The notes: generated by a model not told the origin, from the letters alone. 40,509 bases of DNA from Rhizonema sp. PD37 (GCA_029379215.1 JAQYWO010000043.1:1-40509), one strand, 5' to 3'; positions 9,287 through 16,529 are shown, counted from the stretch's first letter. Numbers and translations: made by a program.

Positions 9287-9590
9287 AGCCTGTGTTGTGT
9301 ACAGAGAAGTCCTAAGGAGGATAAGAGCGCGAATGACGGCTTAGCCCGACCTACTAGGATAAGAGCGTTGGTTTCCCTCCAGACGAACGCTCGTTTGGTT
9401 CCCCAACCCTCTTAGGAATGCGATGGGAAACCCCTCTTCTCAGGAAAACAGACGCTACCTTAAACAGCACTGGCTCCCGTTAAGGCACCTGGCGTTGGGT
9501 TGGAGGTATCTTCGTGATTAATTGAACCGTATCAAACTGTAAGGATTGGCTGACCTCCTTGTACAAAAATTTATAGTGCTTGACTGAATC

Positions 9591-9630
9591 ACCATGATCT
9601 GTATTGCAAAAAATCAGTGCAGATCATGGT
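9591..9630. repeat. Perfect 11-bp inverted repeat
   Basis: ACCATGATCTG (9591-9601) and CAGATCATGGT (9620-9630) form a perfect stem with an 18-base loop containing an A-run. It could be an RNA hairpin or an operator-like site, but no gene starts nearby. Confidence 0.55.
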
Positions 9631-9815
9631 AATTTGATTGACATCAGCTATCTATAATTCGGTTATCTTGAGGCGAGAAGAATGCTTGCATAGCCTCACT
9701 TTATGCTTTATCATTTCACCGATATAAGTGTTCAACATAACGCTTCATGTTAGTTTCGTTCAGTTGGAAAACAAACTCAAAATCTTCTTATGTTAAAAGT
9801 CAAAGTCCTGAATCG

Positions 9816-10214
9816 TTAGATGAACAGACTCGGTGACACCTTAAAATAATCCCCGAGCGCTTTATCTTGTGCCTTACTAATCAAACGCTTACCATTCACA
9901 ACTTCAGATCCTACGCCACTCGAACCAATAAGACCTACTAAGTCTGCTTGACGGGTTCTGCTGGCTTCCATAATGTGTTGAAGTATTTCATGAGGCGCGG
10001 ATCGATCCATCGGATAATTTTTCGTCTCATACGCTTCGATGAGTATCACCAGCAACTTCTGTAAAGCTTGCTCTTCTCTTGTGCGATTCTTCTGAAAAGT
10101 AAGCTTTTATACTAATTTTAGGGCACGCTCGTACTCCTCTTCCGTTTCAATTGCTACAGGAGTTACTTCTGTCAATAAGTTGCGATAGGTAGTTTGGTCA
10201 AAAGTAAGGGTCAT
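9816..10214 (-). pseudogene. higA: HigA-type antitoxin interrupted by a stop codon
   Basis: The whole frame 10214 to 9816 reads as a HigA-family (XRE helix-turn-helix) antitoxin of about 132 residues. It opens MTLTFDQTTYRNLL, continues VTPVAIETEEEYERAL, then LLVILIEAYETKNYPM, and ends in the HTH part SSGVGSEVVNGKRLISKAQ. Codon 36 (10107-10109) is TAA, in the same frame on both sides, so a single nonsense change kills the full-length protein. A 79-aa product could start at the codon at 10055 and would keep most of the HTH. The start overlaps the end of the toxin remnant by 17 bp, the normal higB-higA layout. Inference: inactive TA locus, or a truncated protein retaining only DNA binding. Confidence 0.75.
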
Positions 10215-10353
10215 TTTTCCATTTACCTTTGTCATATTCGGCATCTGTGGGAAAATATCTATAGTAAATCACTTGGTCTTTGTAATTGATACTAACAATC
10301 AATCGTCTAGAGCGAAATTTTTGGCTATCCATCTCTAAGAGAGCAAGAAATTG
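10198..10353 (-). pseudogene. higB: HigB-type toxin, 3' remnant
   Basis: The last 44-51 codons of a HigB (RelE-superfamily mRNA interferase) are readable: [20 protein letters not shown], then FPTDAEYDKGKWKNDPYF and a stop. Full-length HigB is about 95-100 aa, so the N-terminal half is missing. Only a short stretch and an in-frame stop (10354-10356) separate it from the start of aspC on the other strand. It overlaps the higA start by 17 bp. Together with the nonsense codon in higA, this is a decayed module. Confidence 0.72.
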
Positions 10354-10421
10354 TTAAAATACAAATATGTATAAAGATTCTGAGATATTCTGGAATATGT
10401 GAAAATTTGCCTGGGATGAGC

Positions 10422-11585
10422 ATGAAACTGGCAGAAAGAGTAAGTCAGGTGTCTCCTTCTTTGACCTTAGCTATTACAGCGAAAGCAAACGCAATGAAGG
10501 CAGAAGGAATAGATGTTTGTAGTTTTAGCGCTGGAGAACCAGATTTTGAGACTCCAGCACACGTCAGAGCAGCTGCGGAAAAAGCTTTAGAAGAAGGTAA
10601 AACTAGGTATGGCCCAGAAGCAGGAGAACCAAAGTTAAGGGAAGCGATCGCACGCAAGCTGAAGACTGATAACGATCTTGATTACAAAGCGGAAAATGTC
10701 ATTGTCACCAACGGTGGTAAGCATTCCCTATTTAACTTGATGCTTGCACTGATTGAACCAGGTGATGAGGTAATTATTCCTGCACCTTTTTGGGTGAGTT
10801 ACCCAGAAATGGTAACCATCGCAGGTGGAAAATCAGTCATAGTTAACACAGATGCTTCCACTGGTTACAAGATTACTCCTGAACAACTGCGTAAATCAAT
10901 TACGCCTCAAACTAAGTTGTTCGTTCTCAATTCACCATCGAACCCAACTGGGATGGTTTATACGCCAGATGAAATCAAGGCTTTGGCTGAAGTTGTAGTC
11001 GATACTGATATCTTAGTCGTTTCTGATGAGATTTACGAGAAGATTCTTTATGATGGTGTACAACATCTCAGTATCGGTTCACTAGGAAAGGAAATATTTG
11101 CCCGTACTATTATTAGTAACGGTTTTGCCAAAGGTTACTCAATGACTGGATGGCGGATCGGTTACTTGGCTGGATCTACTGAGATTATCAAAGCGGCAAG
11201 TAAAATTCAAGGTCATAGCACATCCAATGTGTGTACCTTTGCTCAGTATGGTGCGATCGCCGCTTTGGAAGGTTCGCAAGACTGTGTAGAAGAAATGCGC
11301 CAAGCTTTTGCCAAAAGGCGACAGGTGATGCTAGAAAGAATCAACGCCATTCCCGGACTGAGTTGTCCGAAACCAAATGGTGCTTTTTACCTGTTTCCTG
11401 ATATCAGCAAAATGAAAGTCAAATCTCTAGAATTTTGCAACGCCTTACTGGAAAAAGAGCAAGTCGCAGTCATCCCCGGCATCGCCTTTGGTGCTGATGA
11501 GAACATTCGCCTTTCTTACGCCACTGATATGGCAACAATTGAGAAGGGGATGGATCGATTGGAGAAGTTTGTTAGAAGTTGTTAG
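10422..11585 (+). CDS. aspC: Pyridoxal-phosphate aspartate aminotransferase
   Basis: Fold-type I aminotransferase transferring the amino group between aspartate and 2-oxoglutarate. Some relatives also handle prephenate or other keto acids. It is cytosolic and links the TCA precursors to aspartate-family synthesis (compare thrC at 22228). The PLP lysine is Lys237 in [22 protein letters not shown] (170-177) and SDEIYE carry the ring-contacting residues. Arg in TGWRIGYL and Arg in ENIRLSYA bind carboxylates. From ATG 10422 it is 387 aa ([12 protein letters not shown]), as in cyanobacterial orthologues. Further upstream starts at 10407 (TTG) or 10416 are possible. Transcription is divergent from the broken HigBA locus. 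Confidence 0.92.
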   Translation: MKLAERVSQVSPSLTLAITAKANAMKAEGIDVCSFSAGEPDFETPAHVRAAAEKALEEGKTRYGPEAGEPKLREAIARKLKTDNDLDYKAENVIVTNGGKHSLFNLMLALIEPGDEVIIPAPFWVSYPEMVTIAGGKSVIVNTDASTGYKITPEQLRKSITPQTKLFVLNSPSNPTGMVYTPDEIKALAEVVVDTDILVVSDEIYEKILYDGVQHLSIGSLGKEIFARTIISNGFAKGYSMTGWRIGYLAGSTEIIKAASKIQGHSTSNVCTFAQYGAIAALEGSQDCVEEMRQAFAKRRQVMLERINAIPGLSCPKPNGAFYLFPDISKMKVKSLEFCNALLEKEQVAVIPGIAFGADENIRLSYATDMATIEKGMDRLEKFVRSC

Positions 11586-11634
11586 TGGTTGGTGGTAGTC
11601 ATAAGCAGAGCTATTTCTTTGTCCATCTTCATCC

Positions 11635-11657
11635 GCCTGGGACTCGAAGTTCCAGGC
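11635..11657. terminator. Hairpin between convergent aspC and PIN gene
   Basis: GCCTGGGAC - TCGAA - GTTCCAGGC forms a 9-bp stem with one G-T wobble pair. It lies 50 bp after aspC and 44 bp beyond the end of the convergent PIN gene. No T-run follows, so it may be a dispersed repeat rather than a true intrinsic terminator. Confidence 0.45.
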
Positions 11658-11700
11658 TAATAGCGCTCATTCCTCTTTAAAGGATTAGATACTTACTTGC

Positions 11701-12192
11701 CTACAAGTCATTTTCTTGAAAAATCTCTGATAACAAAGCTGGCGCAATGCGAAAACCAGCTTGTTCGCGTAATTGGTTAATCACCTCTGGTAATGATGAT
11801 AAATCATTAACCTGCTCCGCACGCAGCAGAATGCCCAATATTCCCGTAACTCTCAGTCCCAGACGCTTGGCAATTTTCCTACCTTCCCGCTCATCCAAGA
11901 GTGTCCAATCTGCTTGTAGCTGTAAAGCTAGGGTAATGGCTTCGGCTTCACCCCTATCTAAATCTCGTTGTAGTAACTGCACTAACGCTTCATTCTCAAC
12001 GTCTTGAACCTGAAGCCATCCATCTGCGATTGCGTCTCGTAGCTGTGCAGAACCGGGTAATGCTTCCTCAACTCGCAACTCCTCCAGTACAGCTATTGGT
12101 ATCAAAATCTGTCCAAATTGCCGGCGCAGTAAGGAAAGCTGACCAATTATTGCCAAATTTAACAAAGGCGAAGTATTACTCACCACTGGCAT
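11701..12192 (-). CDS. PIN-domain toxin, DUF3368 family
   Basis: A 163-aa protein opening MPVVSNTSPLLNLAIIG, the DUF3368 version of the PIN fold with Asn rather than Asp in the first motif, which is common in this family. Acidic positions follow in LEELRVEEAL, DRGEAEAITLAL and WTLLDEREGRKIA. The C-terminal helical part (SLPEVINQLREQAGFRI) is complete. It is expected to be an RNase toxin paired with the overlapping UPF0175 protein (17 bp overlap at 12176-12192), the standard gene order for this pair. Appears intact. Confidence 0.85.
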   Translation of the reverse strand: MPVVSNTSPLLNLAIIGQLSLLRRQFGQILIPIAVLEELRVEEALPGSAQLRDAIADGWLQVQDVENEALVQLLQRDLDRGEAEAITLALQLQADWTLLDEREGRKIAKRLGLRVTGILGILLRAEQVNDLSSLPEVINQLREQAGFRIAPALLSEIFQENDL

Positions 12193-12430
12193 AAGTCAGA
12201 TCGTCCTCAAGTTCTTCTACTCCATAGTGCCTGTTAATACCTCGTTCATCTACTAACTTACCAAATTCATACTTTCCCATGCGAGCCAGTTCCCTAGCCT
12301 TGCCAAAGGATAGTAGCTCCTGAGCGTACAGAGCGATGGCCAATTCAATTAATAGTTCCTGTTCTACTCGCTTGGATGGTAGCCGTATTGCTTCAATGAT
12401 AGAATCAGGAATAGACAGTTGCATACTCAT
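12176..12430 (-). CDS. UPF0175-family antitoxin
   Basis: An 84-aa protein with the UPF0175 layout: MQLSIPDSIIEAIRLP, then VEQELLIELAIALYAQELLS, FGKARELARMGKYEF and GKLVDERGINRHYGVEELEDD. The middle is a helix-turn-helix-like segment. Members act as antitoxins and repressors for DUF3368-type PIN toxins, encoded here immediately downstream with overlapping ends. A scrap of a second UPF0175 gene lies at 14613-14695. The start could be residue 1 or Met3. Confidence 0.85.
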   Translation of the reverse strand: MSMQLSIPDSIIEAIRLPSKRVEQELLIELAIALYAQELLSFGKARELARMGKYEFGKLVDERGINRHYGVEELEDDLTYASGE

Positions 12431-12534
12431 GTTATTTGCTTGTAGTATAGGGATGCTAATGTTTTAATTATCCTGTCAATATAGCCAGATCTGAGGAATT
12501 ATAAAGTTATCCAGACGCGCTCGCTTTCTGATAA

Positions 12535-12592
12535 GTAGGTTGGCGCAAAAAAACATAAAAATGTTGAGGTGCGGTGAAACCTACTAGTACCG
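12535..12592. repeat. Dispersed intergenic repeat (AAGTAGGTTGGCGC type)
   Basis: Begins AAGTAGGTTGGCGCAAAAAA and ends TGAAACCTACTAG, so the ends AGTAGGTT/AACCTACT are inverted. The same unit occurs inverted at about 7735-7781 (GCGCCAACCT, TTTACAT, CTCAACATTT), and a fragment lies at about 39656 (AAGTTGGCGGTAAAAAACAT). Confidence 0.55.
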
Positions 12593-12601
12593 CAAGGCGG
12601 A

Positions 12602-12658
12602 AGTCAAAAGTCAAAAGTCAAAAGTCAAAAGTCAAAAGTCAAAAGTCAAAAGTCAAAA
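12602..12658. repeat. Heptamer tandem repeat (AGTCAAA)8
   Basis: Eight perfect copies of AGTCAAA followed by AGT. This is a short tandemly repeated repetitive sequence of the kind typical of heterocystous cyanobacteria. It ends 61 bp from the 3' end of the glycosyltransferase gene. Copy number is likely to vary between strains. Confidence 0.9.
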
Positions 12659-12719
12659 GTAATATGGAATAGACTTTTGACGGATTTTAAATGGTGAACC
12701 AGCGCTGTAGGAGGGACAC

Positions 12720-13910
12720 TCACAACTTAAATCCCATCTCTTGCAACCCCTGGCGTAGTCGCTTCGCCTCTTCAGGATTATGCTGTTCGTGAAGAGCGAT
12801 CGCTTTCTTAAAAGCCATCAAACTCTCTTGGATATTGCCAATTTTAAGTAGTACGACTGCTAGATTTTGATAAGCTTCTGCATATTCTGGATTTAACTGG
12901 ATGGCTTTTTGGTAGTATGCGATCGCATCCGTATACAAACTCATGGCTTTCAGTGTCATACCGAGATTGTAGTAACCTGCTGCAAAACTAGGGTCAATCT
13001 TGATAGTTGTTTCATAAGCAGTCTTAGCACCGTTAAGATCTCCAGATGCTTTGAGTAAATTACCTAAATTGTTGTATGCTCCCAACTTCAATATCGGGTA
13101 AATCGGCAACTTAATGGCAGCTTGATAGTGAGCGATCGCCTGTTTGGGATTTTGCATCCGAGTGTAGGCAATGCCTAAATGATAGTAAAGTTCGTAAAAA
13201 ATTTCATAATTTTCTTGACAATGTGTCACCCCCCGTAATAGTAATTCAATACCTTGTGCTATTTTCCCAGTTTCCACATACAATCCTCCCAACTTACTGC
13301 AAACATAGGCGTCATCGGGGTGAGTGGTAATAAACTCTTCCATCGCTGCCTGTGCTTTAGCGTATTTGTTTTGTTGGGCAATAAAGCTTTTTTGATAACC
13401 TTGATGTAGAAGTGCCACACCTGGGATGTAACCAATTTGCCAATGTGATTCCTTCTCGCAAATTGCAGCTACGCTATCATCCACCAAGGCATGGTAAGGA
13501 CGGGAAAAGCTGATATCTGGATGATTGCGGAACAAGCGAGAAACAAGGGAATAGGGAGATTGTTCTGCACCAACTTCCGAACGAACAAGGTTAATTAGGA
13601 GGTATTCTTCGTGTTGTATCGCCTCTTTCAACTGCGGCACAATTTTCTGAGTCAGAGTTTCATCCGCATCTAATACCAGAATCCAGTCTCCGGTAACGTA
13701 TTTTAAAGCTTCATTGCGGGCAGCACTAAAATCATTGCACCATTGAAACTGATGCACCTTAGCACCATATTTGTTGGCAATGTGGCAAGTGCGATCGCTC
13801 GAGCCTGTATCTAGCACCACCATTTCATCCACCACATTTTTGACACTGCCAAGACATTTAGGTAGTGCGGCTTCTTCATCTTTCACAATCATGCATAAAC
13901 TAAGTTTCAT
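12720..13910 (-). CDS. Family 2 glycosyltransferase with C-terminal TPR repeats
   Basis: A protein of 396 aa. Residues 1-210 form a GT-A glycosyltransferase of the SunS/WaaE-like GT2 group: LCMIVKDEE at the start, LDTGSSDRT (33-41), NDFSAARNEAL, and the metal-binding DADE (81-84). From about residue 215 come TPR repeats, including YYHLGIAYTRMQNPKQAIAHY, GAYNNLGNLLKASGDLNGA, AGYYNLGMTLKAMSLYTDA and AEAYQNLAVVLLKIGNIQES. It has no signal peptide and probably works at the cytosolic face on a sugar-nucleotide donor. The acceptor is unknown; protein or exopolysaccharide glycosylation are both possible. The gene stands alone, with heptamer repeats beyond its 3' end. Confidence 0.87.
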   Translation of the reverse strand: MKLSLCMIVKDEEAALPKCLGSVKNVVDEMVVLDTGSSDRTCHIANKYGAKVHQFQWCNDFSAARNEALKYVTGDWILVLDADETLTQKIVPQLKEAIQHEEYLLINLVRSEVGAEQSPYSLVSRLFRNHPDISFSRPYHALVDDSVAAICEKESHWQIGYIPGVALLHQGYQKSFIAQQNKYAKAQAAMEEFITTHPDDAYVCSKLGGLYVETGKIAQGIELLLRGVTHCQENYEIFYELYYHLGIAYTRMQNPKQAIAHYQAAIKLPIYPILKLGAYNNLGNLLKASGDLNGAKTAYETTIKIDPSFAAGYYNLGMTLKAMSLYTDAIAYYQKAIQLNPEYAEAYQNLAVVLLKIGNIQESLMAFKKAIALHEQHNPEEAKRLRQGLQEMGFKL

Positions 13911-14318
13911 CTGCGACTCGTGTACTTTTATAAATATTTTCTAATTAGATATAGCAATCCTAATTGATCTATGTAAGGAATTTTATTGCTTCAAGTACTC
14001 AAGAGCAATCACCCACAAAAGTTACTATATGACTCCTATTTGATTTTTGAAAAAACGACCTACTTCTGAAGAGTAGGGAAATCAAAGGTAGTGTACGGTG
14101 TACACTTACCTTCGCCAGTGGCGCAAAGCGAGCCTACCAGAGTACTCTCTCCGGCAGACTTTGCACAAAGACGGGACATGGTTACAAATTCACGATCATC
14201 TGCGAGGGTGAACGAGAATCGATCGTACCTCCTACTTGGCTCCGAATAGCTCACTATGAATGGTTGTCAAAGCCATGTATCGTGACAGAATGGAATAATC
14301 ATCGCGGAGCAGCTGATC
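13911..14318. other. 400-bp gene-free region with a hairpin
   Basis: Holds the promoter region of the minus-strand glycosyltransferase and of the plus-strand HicB gene. A strong palindrome GTGTAC-GGT-GTACAC lies at 14091-14105, extended by GGTA/TACC with one bulge. A 64-codon minus-strand frame (14060-14254) has no family features and appears fortuitous. Confidence 0.4.
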
Positions 14319-14531
14319 ATGAGGCGAGAATTTAATGTGATTATCGAACGGGATGCAGATGGCTACTTTGTCGGTTCGGTTCCTAATCTTGCTGGATGTC
14401 ATACACAAGCCAAATCAATAGAAGAGTTGATGGAACGCATCACTGAAGCTATCAAACTCTGTTTGGAATTTGAGGAGGAACAGGATTCATTGGATTTTGT
14501 GGTTGTCCAACGAGTTGCAGTTGAAGTATGA
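14319..14531 (+). CDS. hicB: HicB-family antitoxin, toxin lost
   Basis: A 70-aa protein with the HicB fold: FNVIIERDADGYFVGSVPNLAGCHTQ, then SIEELMERITEAIKLCLEFEE. This is the short RNase H-like HicB without an added DNA-binding domain. HicB normally sequesters the small RNA-binding toxin HicA. Its stop overlaps the start of a hicA gene (ATGA at 14528-14531), but that hicA is cut off after about 14 codons, so this HicB is an orphan. Start ATG 14319 gives the usual N-terminus. Confidence 0.82.
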   Translation: MRREFNVIIERDADGYFVGSVPNLAGCHTQAKSIEELMERITEAIKLCLEFEEEQDSLDFVVVQRVAVEV

Positions 14532-14620
14532 GTCAACTGCCTAGTGTGACAGGACGCGAAGTCATCGCATGTCCTTATTGTATCGTACCTGCGCCGATTC
14601 CAACAATGTGGTTCATTTAA
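14528..14620 (+). pseudogene. hicA: HicA toxin, 5' remnant
   Basis: The first 14 codons read MSQLPSVTGREVIA, the canonical N-terminus of HicA. After about 14569 the frame continues with 16 unrelated codons and stops at 14618-14620. The double-stranded-RNA-binding-like core with the catalytic histidine (GSHH) is absent. The downstream sequence belongs to a UPF0175 remnant on the other strand, so the break looks like a deletion or recombination joint. Confidence 0.75.
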
Positions 14621-14695
14621 GTTCTTCTGCTTCATAGTGCCGATTGATACCTCTATCTCCTAATAATTTACCAAGTTCGTACTATCTTCCTTTCT
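14613..14695 (-). pseudogene. UPF0175 antitoxin, 3' remnant
   Basis: Minus-strand codons ending at 14613 read YELGKLLGDRGINRHYEAEE followed by LK and a stop. This matches the C-terminal part of the UPF0175 protein at 12176 (GKLVDERGINRHYGVEELE). Just upstream the frame hits TAG in the matching stretch, so the frame is also broken. No DUF3368 toxin follows. Confidence 0.65.
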
Positions 14696-14709
14696 GAGCT
14701 TCACCCGGA

Positions 14710-15175
14710 TCAGGCGTGATGATTGGGATTATCGGTCAGCAACCCAAGAGCTATTGCAATCTCAGCAAGGCGGTTGTCAGCTGTCGCGAAAGATTAATTG
14801 GGTAGATTGTGTAGTAGAGAAAGCGGGTTGAATCCGCAGCAGTGATGCGAGTTGGACGGCATCATAAGCACGTAGAGGGTATTGATCGACCAACAGACCT
14901 GCATTTTCCGCAAGTATTGAATCGAGTTCAATGACTTGGTACTGATTATTCAGGTCAAAGCGAAACCTTTGGGTAATTAGGCTTGCATCAGATATATTCA
15001 AACTGCCTTCCCGTTGCCTTCGGGCGATCGCGCTTCTAACTTCTACCCAAGTAATTCGGGCAATGATTAATGAGTTACCGGAATCGAGATCTGAGATTGC
15101 CCGTATCCATGCACTGCCAGTTTCCGGCACATACCGTTTGACTAGAGCGCTGCTATCTAAAAAGTAAGCAGTCAC
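14710..15175 (-). pseudogene. vapC: VapC-type PIN toxin, frameshifted near the C-terminus
   Basis: The open frame from 15175 gives 132 aa with Asp7 (FLDSSALVKRY), Glu45 (TWVEVRSAI) and Asp105 (LRAYDAVQLASLL), then ends in the unrelated IFRDS. One base out of phase, the missing end is present down to a stop at 14710: ATADNRLAEIAIALGLLTDN, then PNHHA. This contains the fourth PIN acidic position (ADN). One extra base near 14785-14787 explains both halves. The truncated protein lacks the last acidic residue and helix, so it is probably inactive. Its start overlaps the DUF104 antitoxin stop (ATGA). A sequencing error is the main alternative. Confidence 0.78.
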
Positions 15176-15465
15176 ATTGAACCCCGTTCTTCAATGATGA
15201 TTTCTGAGAGAGGCTTGCTGGGGGATGCTTCCAGTCTTTGAGTTAGTTCACGCCACGCTTCTTCTGAAACTGGCTCAACATCGCCCCGACGGGGGGGAGG
15301 ACTGACGAGTCCTGCTGCCACTAGCGACTGAATTATCTGTTCGGCATCCATTGCGGGTTCTTCAGTCAAAACTGGAATTCGCACAGTTTGATGTTCTTGT
15401 AGGGTAATGGGATTTATTGGGCGCAGAACTCCGTTTTCATATACAGCAGTGATAATTTCTGGCAT
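15172..15465 (-). CDS. DUF104 (AF2212-like) antitoxin
   Basis: A 97-aa protein starting MPEIITAVYENGVLRPINPI, the diagnostic DUF104 opening (beta-strands of an AbrB-like small barrel), with TLQEHQTVRIPVL. A longer C-terminal tail contains EEAWRELTQRLEA. Members are antitoxins of VapC-type PIN toxins, and the partner lies directly downstream with an ATGA overlap, but is frameshifted. The complete gene and its upstream 45 bp are duplicated at 18481-18808, where the copy is broken. Confidence 0.85.
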   Translation of the reverse strand: MPEIITAVYENGVLRPINPITLQEHQTVRIPVLTEEPAMDAEQIIQSLVAAGLVSPPPRRGDVEPVSEEAWRELTQRLEASPSKPLSEIIIEERGSM

Positions 15466-15558
15466 TGGCTAGAATAATTAATATGATAAGTTTCTTCCCA
15501 TTGTAGAAGAAATGATTAAGTCATTTGAAGATTTGGATATACACCTAAACGGGCACAA

Positions 15559-15897
15559 ATGATTCGGGGTGTAGAAGCAGTAATGGCACAATTAAAAGCT
15601 GCTGGCTGTCGGCGTGCGTATATAAACGGCAGTTTTGTAACTCATAAACTCGTACCAGAAGATTTCGACATGTGTTGGGACAGAGATGATGTTGATATAA
15701 ACTGCTTGAGACAAAAAGCCCCAATAATATTAAATTTTTATGAGAAAGAAACACAGAAAGCAAAGTATAAAGGTGAAATATATCCATCAGACCAACCTAT
15801 AGATGAGTCTACAATGTCAATAGACTTTTTTCAACGAGATAGGGAACAAAATCGTAAAGGTATAATCGCTATTGATTTATTGAGGTGGGAACCATGA
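15559..15897 (+). CDS. Nucleotidyltransferase-like protein (DUF6932-type), shortened N-terminus
   Basis: A 112-aa protein with AAGCRRAYINGSFVTHK (29-35 region) and EDFDMCWDRDDVD. The GS..(x)n..DxD arrangement recalls minimal nucleotidyltransferases of the MNT/AbiEii kind. The C-terminus has DFFQRDREQNRKGIIAIDL. From memory this matches the family now called DUF6932, found next to a small coiled-coil antitoxin-like gene, as here (ATGA overlap at 15894-15897). Relatives are usually 30-40 residues longer at the N-terminus. In-frame codons just upstream (FGYTPKRAQ) fit that missing part but lack a start and follow a stop. The 5' end therefore appears lost at the junction with the DUF104 promoter repeat. 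Function unproven. Confidence 0.55.
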   Translation: MIRGVEAVMAQLKAAGCRRAYINGSFVTHKLVPEDFDMCWDRDDVDINCLRQKAPIILNFYEKETQKAKYKGEIYPSDQPIDESTMSIDFFQRDREQNRKGIIAIDLLRWEP

Positions 15898-16142
15898 TTA
15901 AGAATGAAAAGCAGTACGAATGCTCAAAAGAGTGGGTAGAAAAGTTCGAGCATGCAAACCGCAAACTACAGGCAAATGAAGAGAAACGATTACAAGATCC
16001 CGAAGGCTGGCAATTATTACAAGATCTAATCTATAACAGTTTCTTTCAACTTGATTTTCCAACATCAATGCTGCAAGAAAATTCCGTAAAAATGATTGTT
16101 TACGACATTGAATTGGAGCGAATTTCACAATGGAAGGACTGA
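15894..16142 (+). pseudogene. Chimeric gene: antitoxin-like N-terminus fused to XisH C-terminus
   Basis: 82 aa from ATG 15894. Residues 1-45 (MIKNEKQYECSKEWVEKFEH onwards) look like the small helical protein normally encoded after DUF6932-type genes. Residues 47-82 (YNSFFQLDFP, then NSVKMIVYDIELERISQW) match the C-terminal end of XisH, which typically ends in IVYDIE..VIVQW. The joint lies near 16029-16035, in frame. The 3' end overlaps the xisI start (16130), exactly as xisH and xisI overlap normally. This looks like an in-frame deletion between two neighbouring genes. Whether the fusion protein has a use is unknown. Confidence 0.62.
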
Positions 16143-16478
16143 CGGATAAATTAACGAACTATCAGCAAATTGTGCAACAACTTTTGATGGGTTACGCAGA
16201 AGTTAAGCCAGCTTATGGTGAGATTGAGGTTGAGACAATTTTTGACACACAGCAAAATCACTATCAAATTGTGCATCTGGGTTGGCAGCATAAGCGCTGG
16301 GTGCATCACTGTATCATGCATCTTGATATTCGATTGGGAGAAAATCTGGATTGTTTACAATTCAACGGAGCATGATATCGCCGCAGATTTAGTCGATTTG
16401 GGTGTGCCAAAACAAGATATTGTGCTAGGTTTTCATCCTGCTTTCATGCGGGAAATGAGTGACTATGCTGTGGGCTAA
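16130..16478 (+). pseudogene. xisI: XisI, frameshifted
   Basis: The first frame (16130-16375) reads DKLTNYQQIVQQLL, KPAYGEIEVETIFDTQQNHY and VHLGWQHKRWVHHCIMHLDI, the XisI family. Near 16330-16340 it runs out of phase. The other frame supplies the rest: EKIWIVYNSTEHDIAADLV, then LGVPKQDIVLGFHP to a stop at 16478. XisI was named as a controlling factor for fdxN-element excision, but xisH/xisI pairs are multiplied in cyanobacterial genomes, so most are not tied to excision. The pair here is broken on both sides. A compensating sequencing error is possible. Confidence 0.78.
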
Positions 16479-16529
16479 AAGCAGAAGGATTACTGAGGCG
16501 ATCGCAGAACTTCAGCAAAGGGTTAGCCG

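Larger units (their letters stand above)
9104..9815. other. 700-bp non-coding region with strong hairpins and repeat-like GC-rich block
   Basis: No supportable gene. From about 9230 to 9520 the base composition changes to GC-rich, repeat-like sequence. A 12-bp perfect stem lies at 9251-9286. The direct repeat AGGATAAGAGCG occurs at about 9318 and 9356. Complementary GGTTTCCC/GGGAAACC and GGTTGG/CCAACC tracts follow. It resembles dispersed intergenic repeat blocks of Scytonema/Tolypothrix-type genomes (from memory). A structured RNA or a mobile-element remnant are alternatives. Confidence 0.4.

Noticed and set aside
9153..9344. 63-codon plus-strand frame after the small exported protein
   Set aside because: It runs through a 12-bp perfect hairpin and repeat-like sequence; no conserved features.
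12602..12658. Repeat array considered as a CRISPR
   Set aside because: The unit is 7 bp without spacers, a heptamer tandem repeat.
14060..14254. 64-codon minus-strand frame ahead of the HicB gene
   Set aside because: No family features, an odd composition over palindromic sequence, and no ribosome-binding site; treated as fortuitous.
16130..16478. Programmed frameshift in xisI
   Set aside because: No slippery heptamer or downstream structure was seen at the shift, and the neighbouring genes are also damaged.
15894..16478. Active fdxN-type excision element
   Set aside because: No large serine recombinase (XisF-type) or element borders in the window; xisHI pairs are common without excision.
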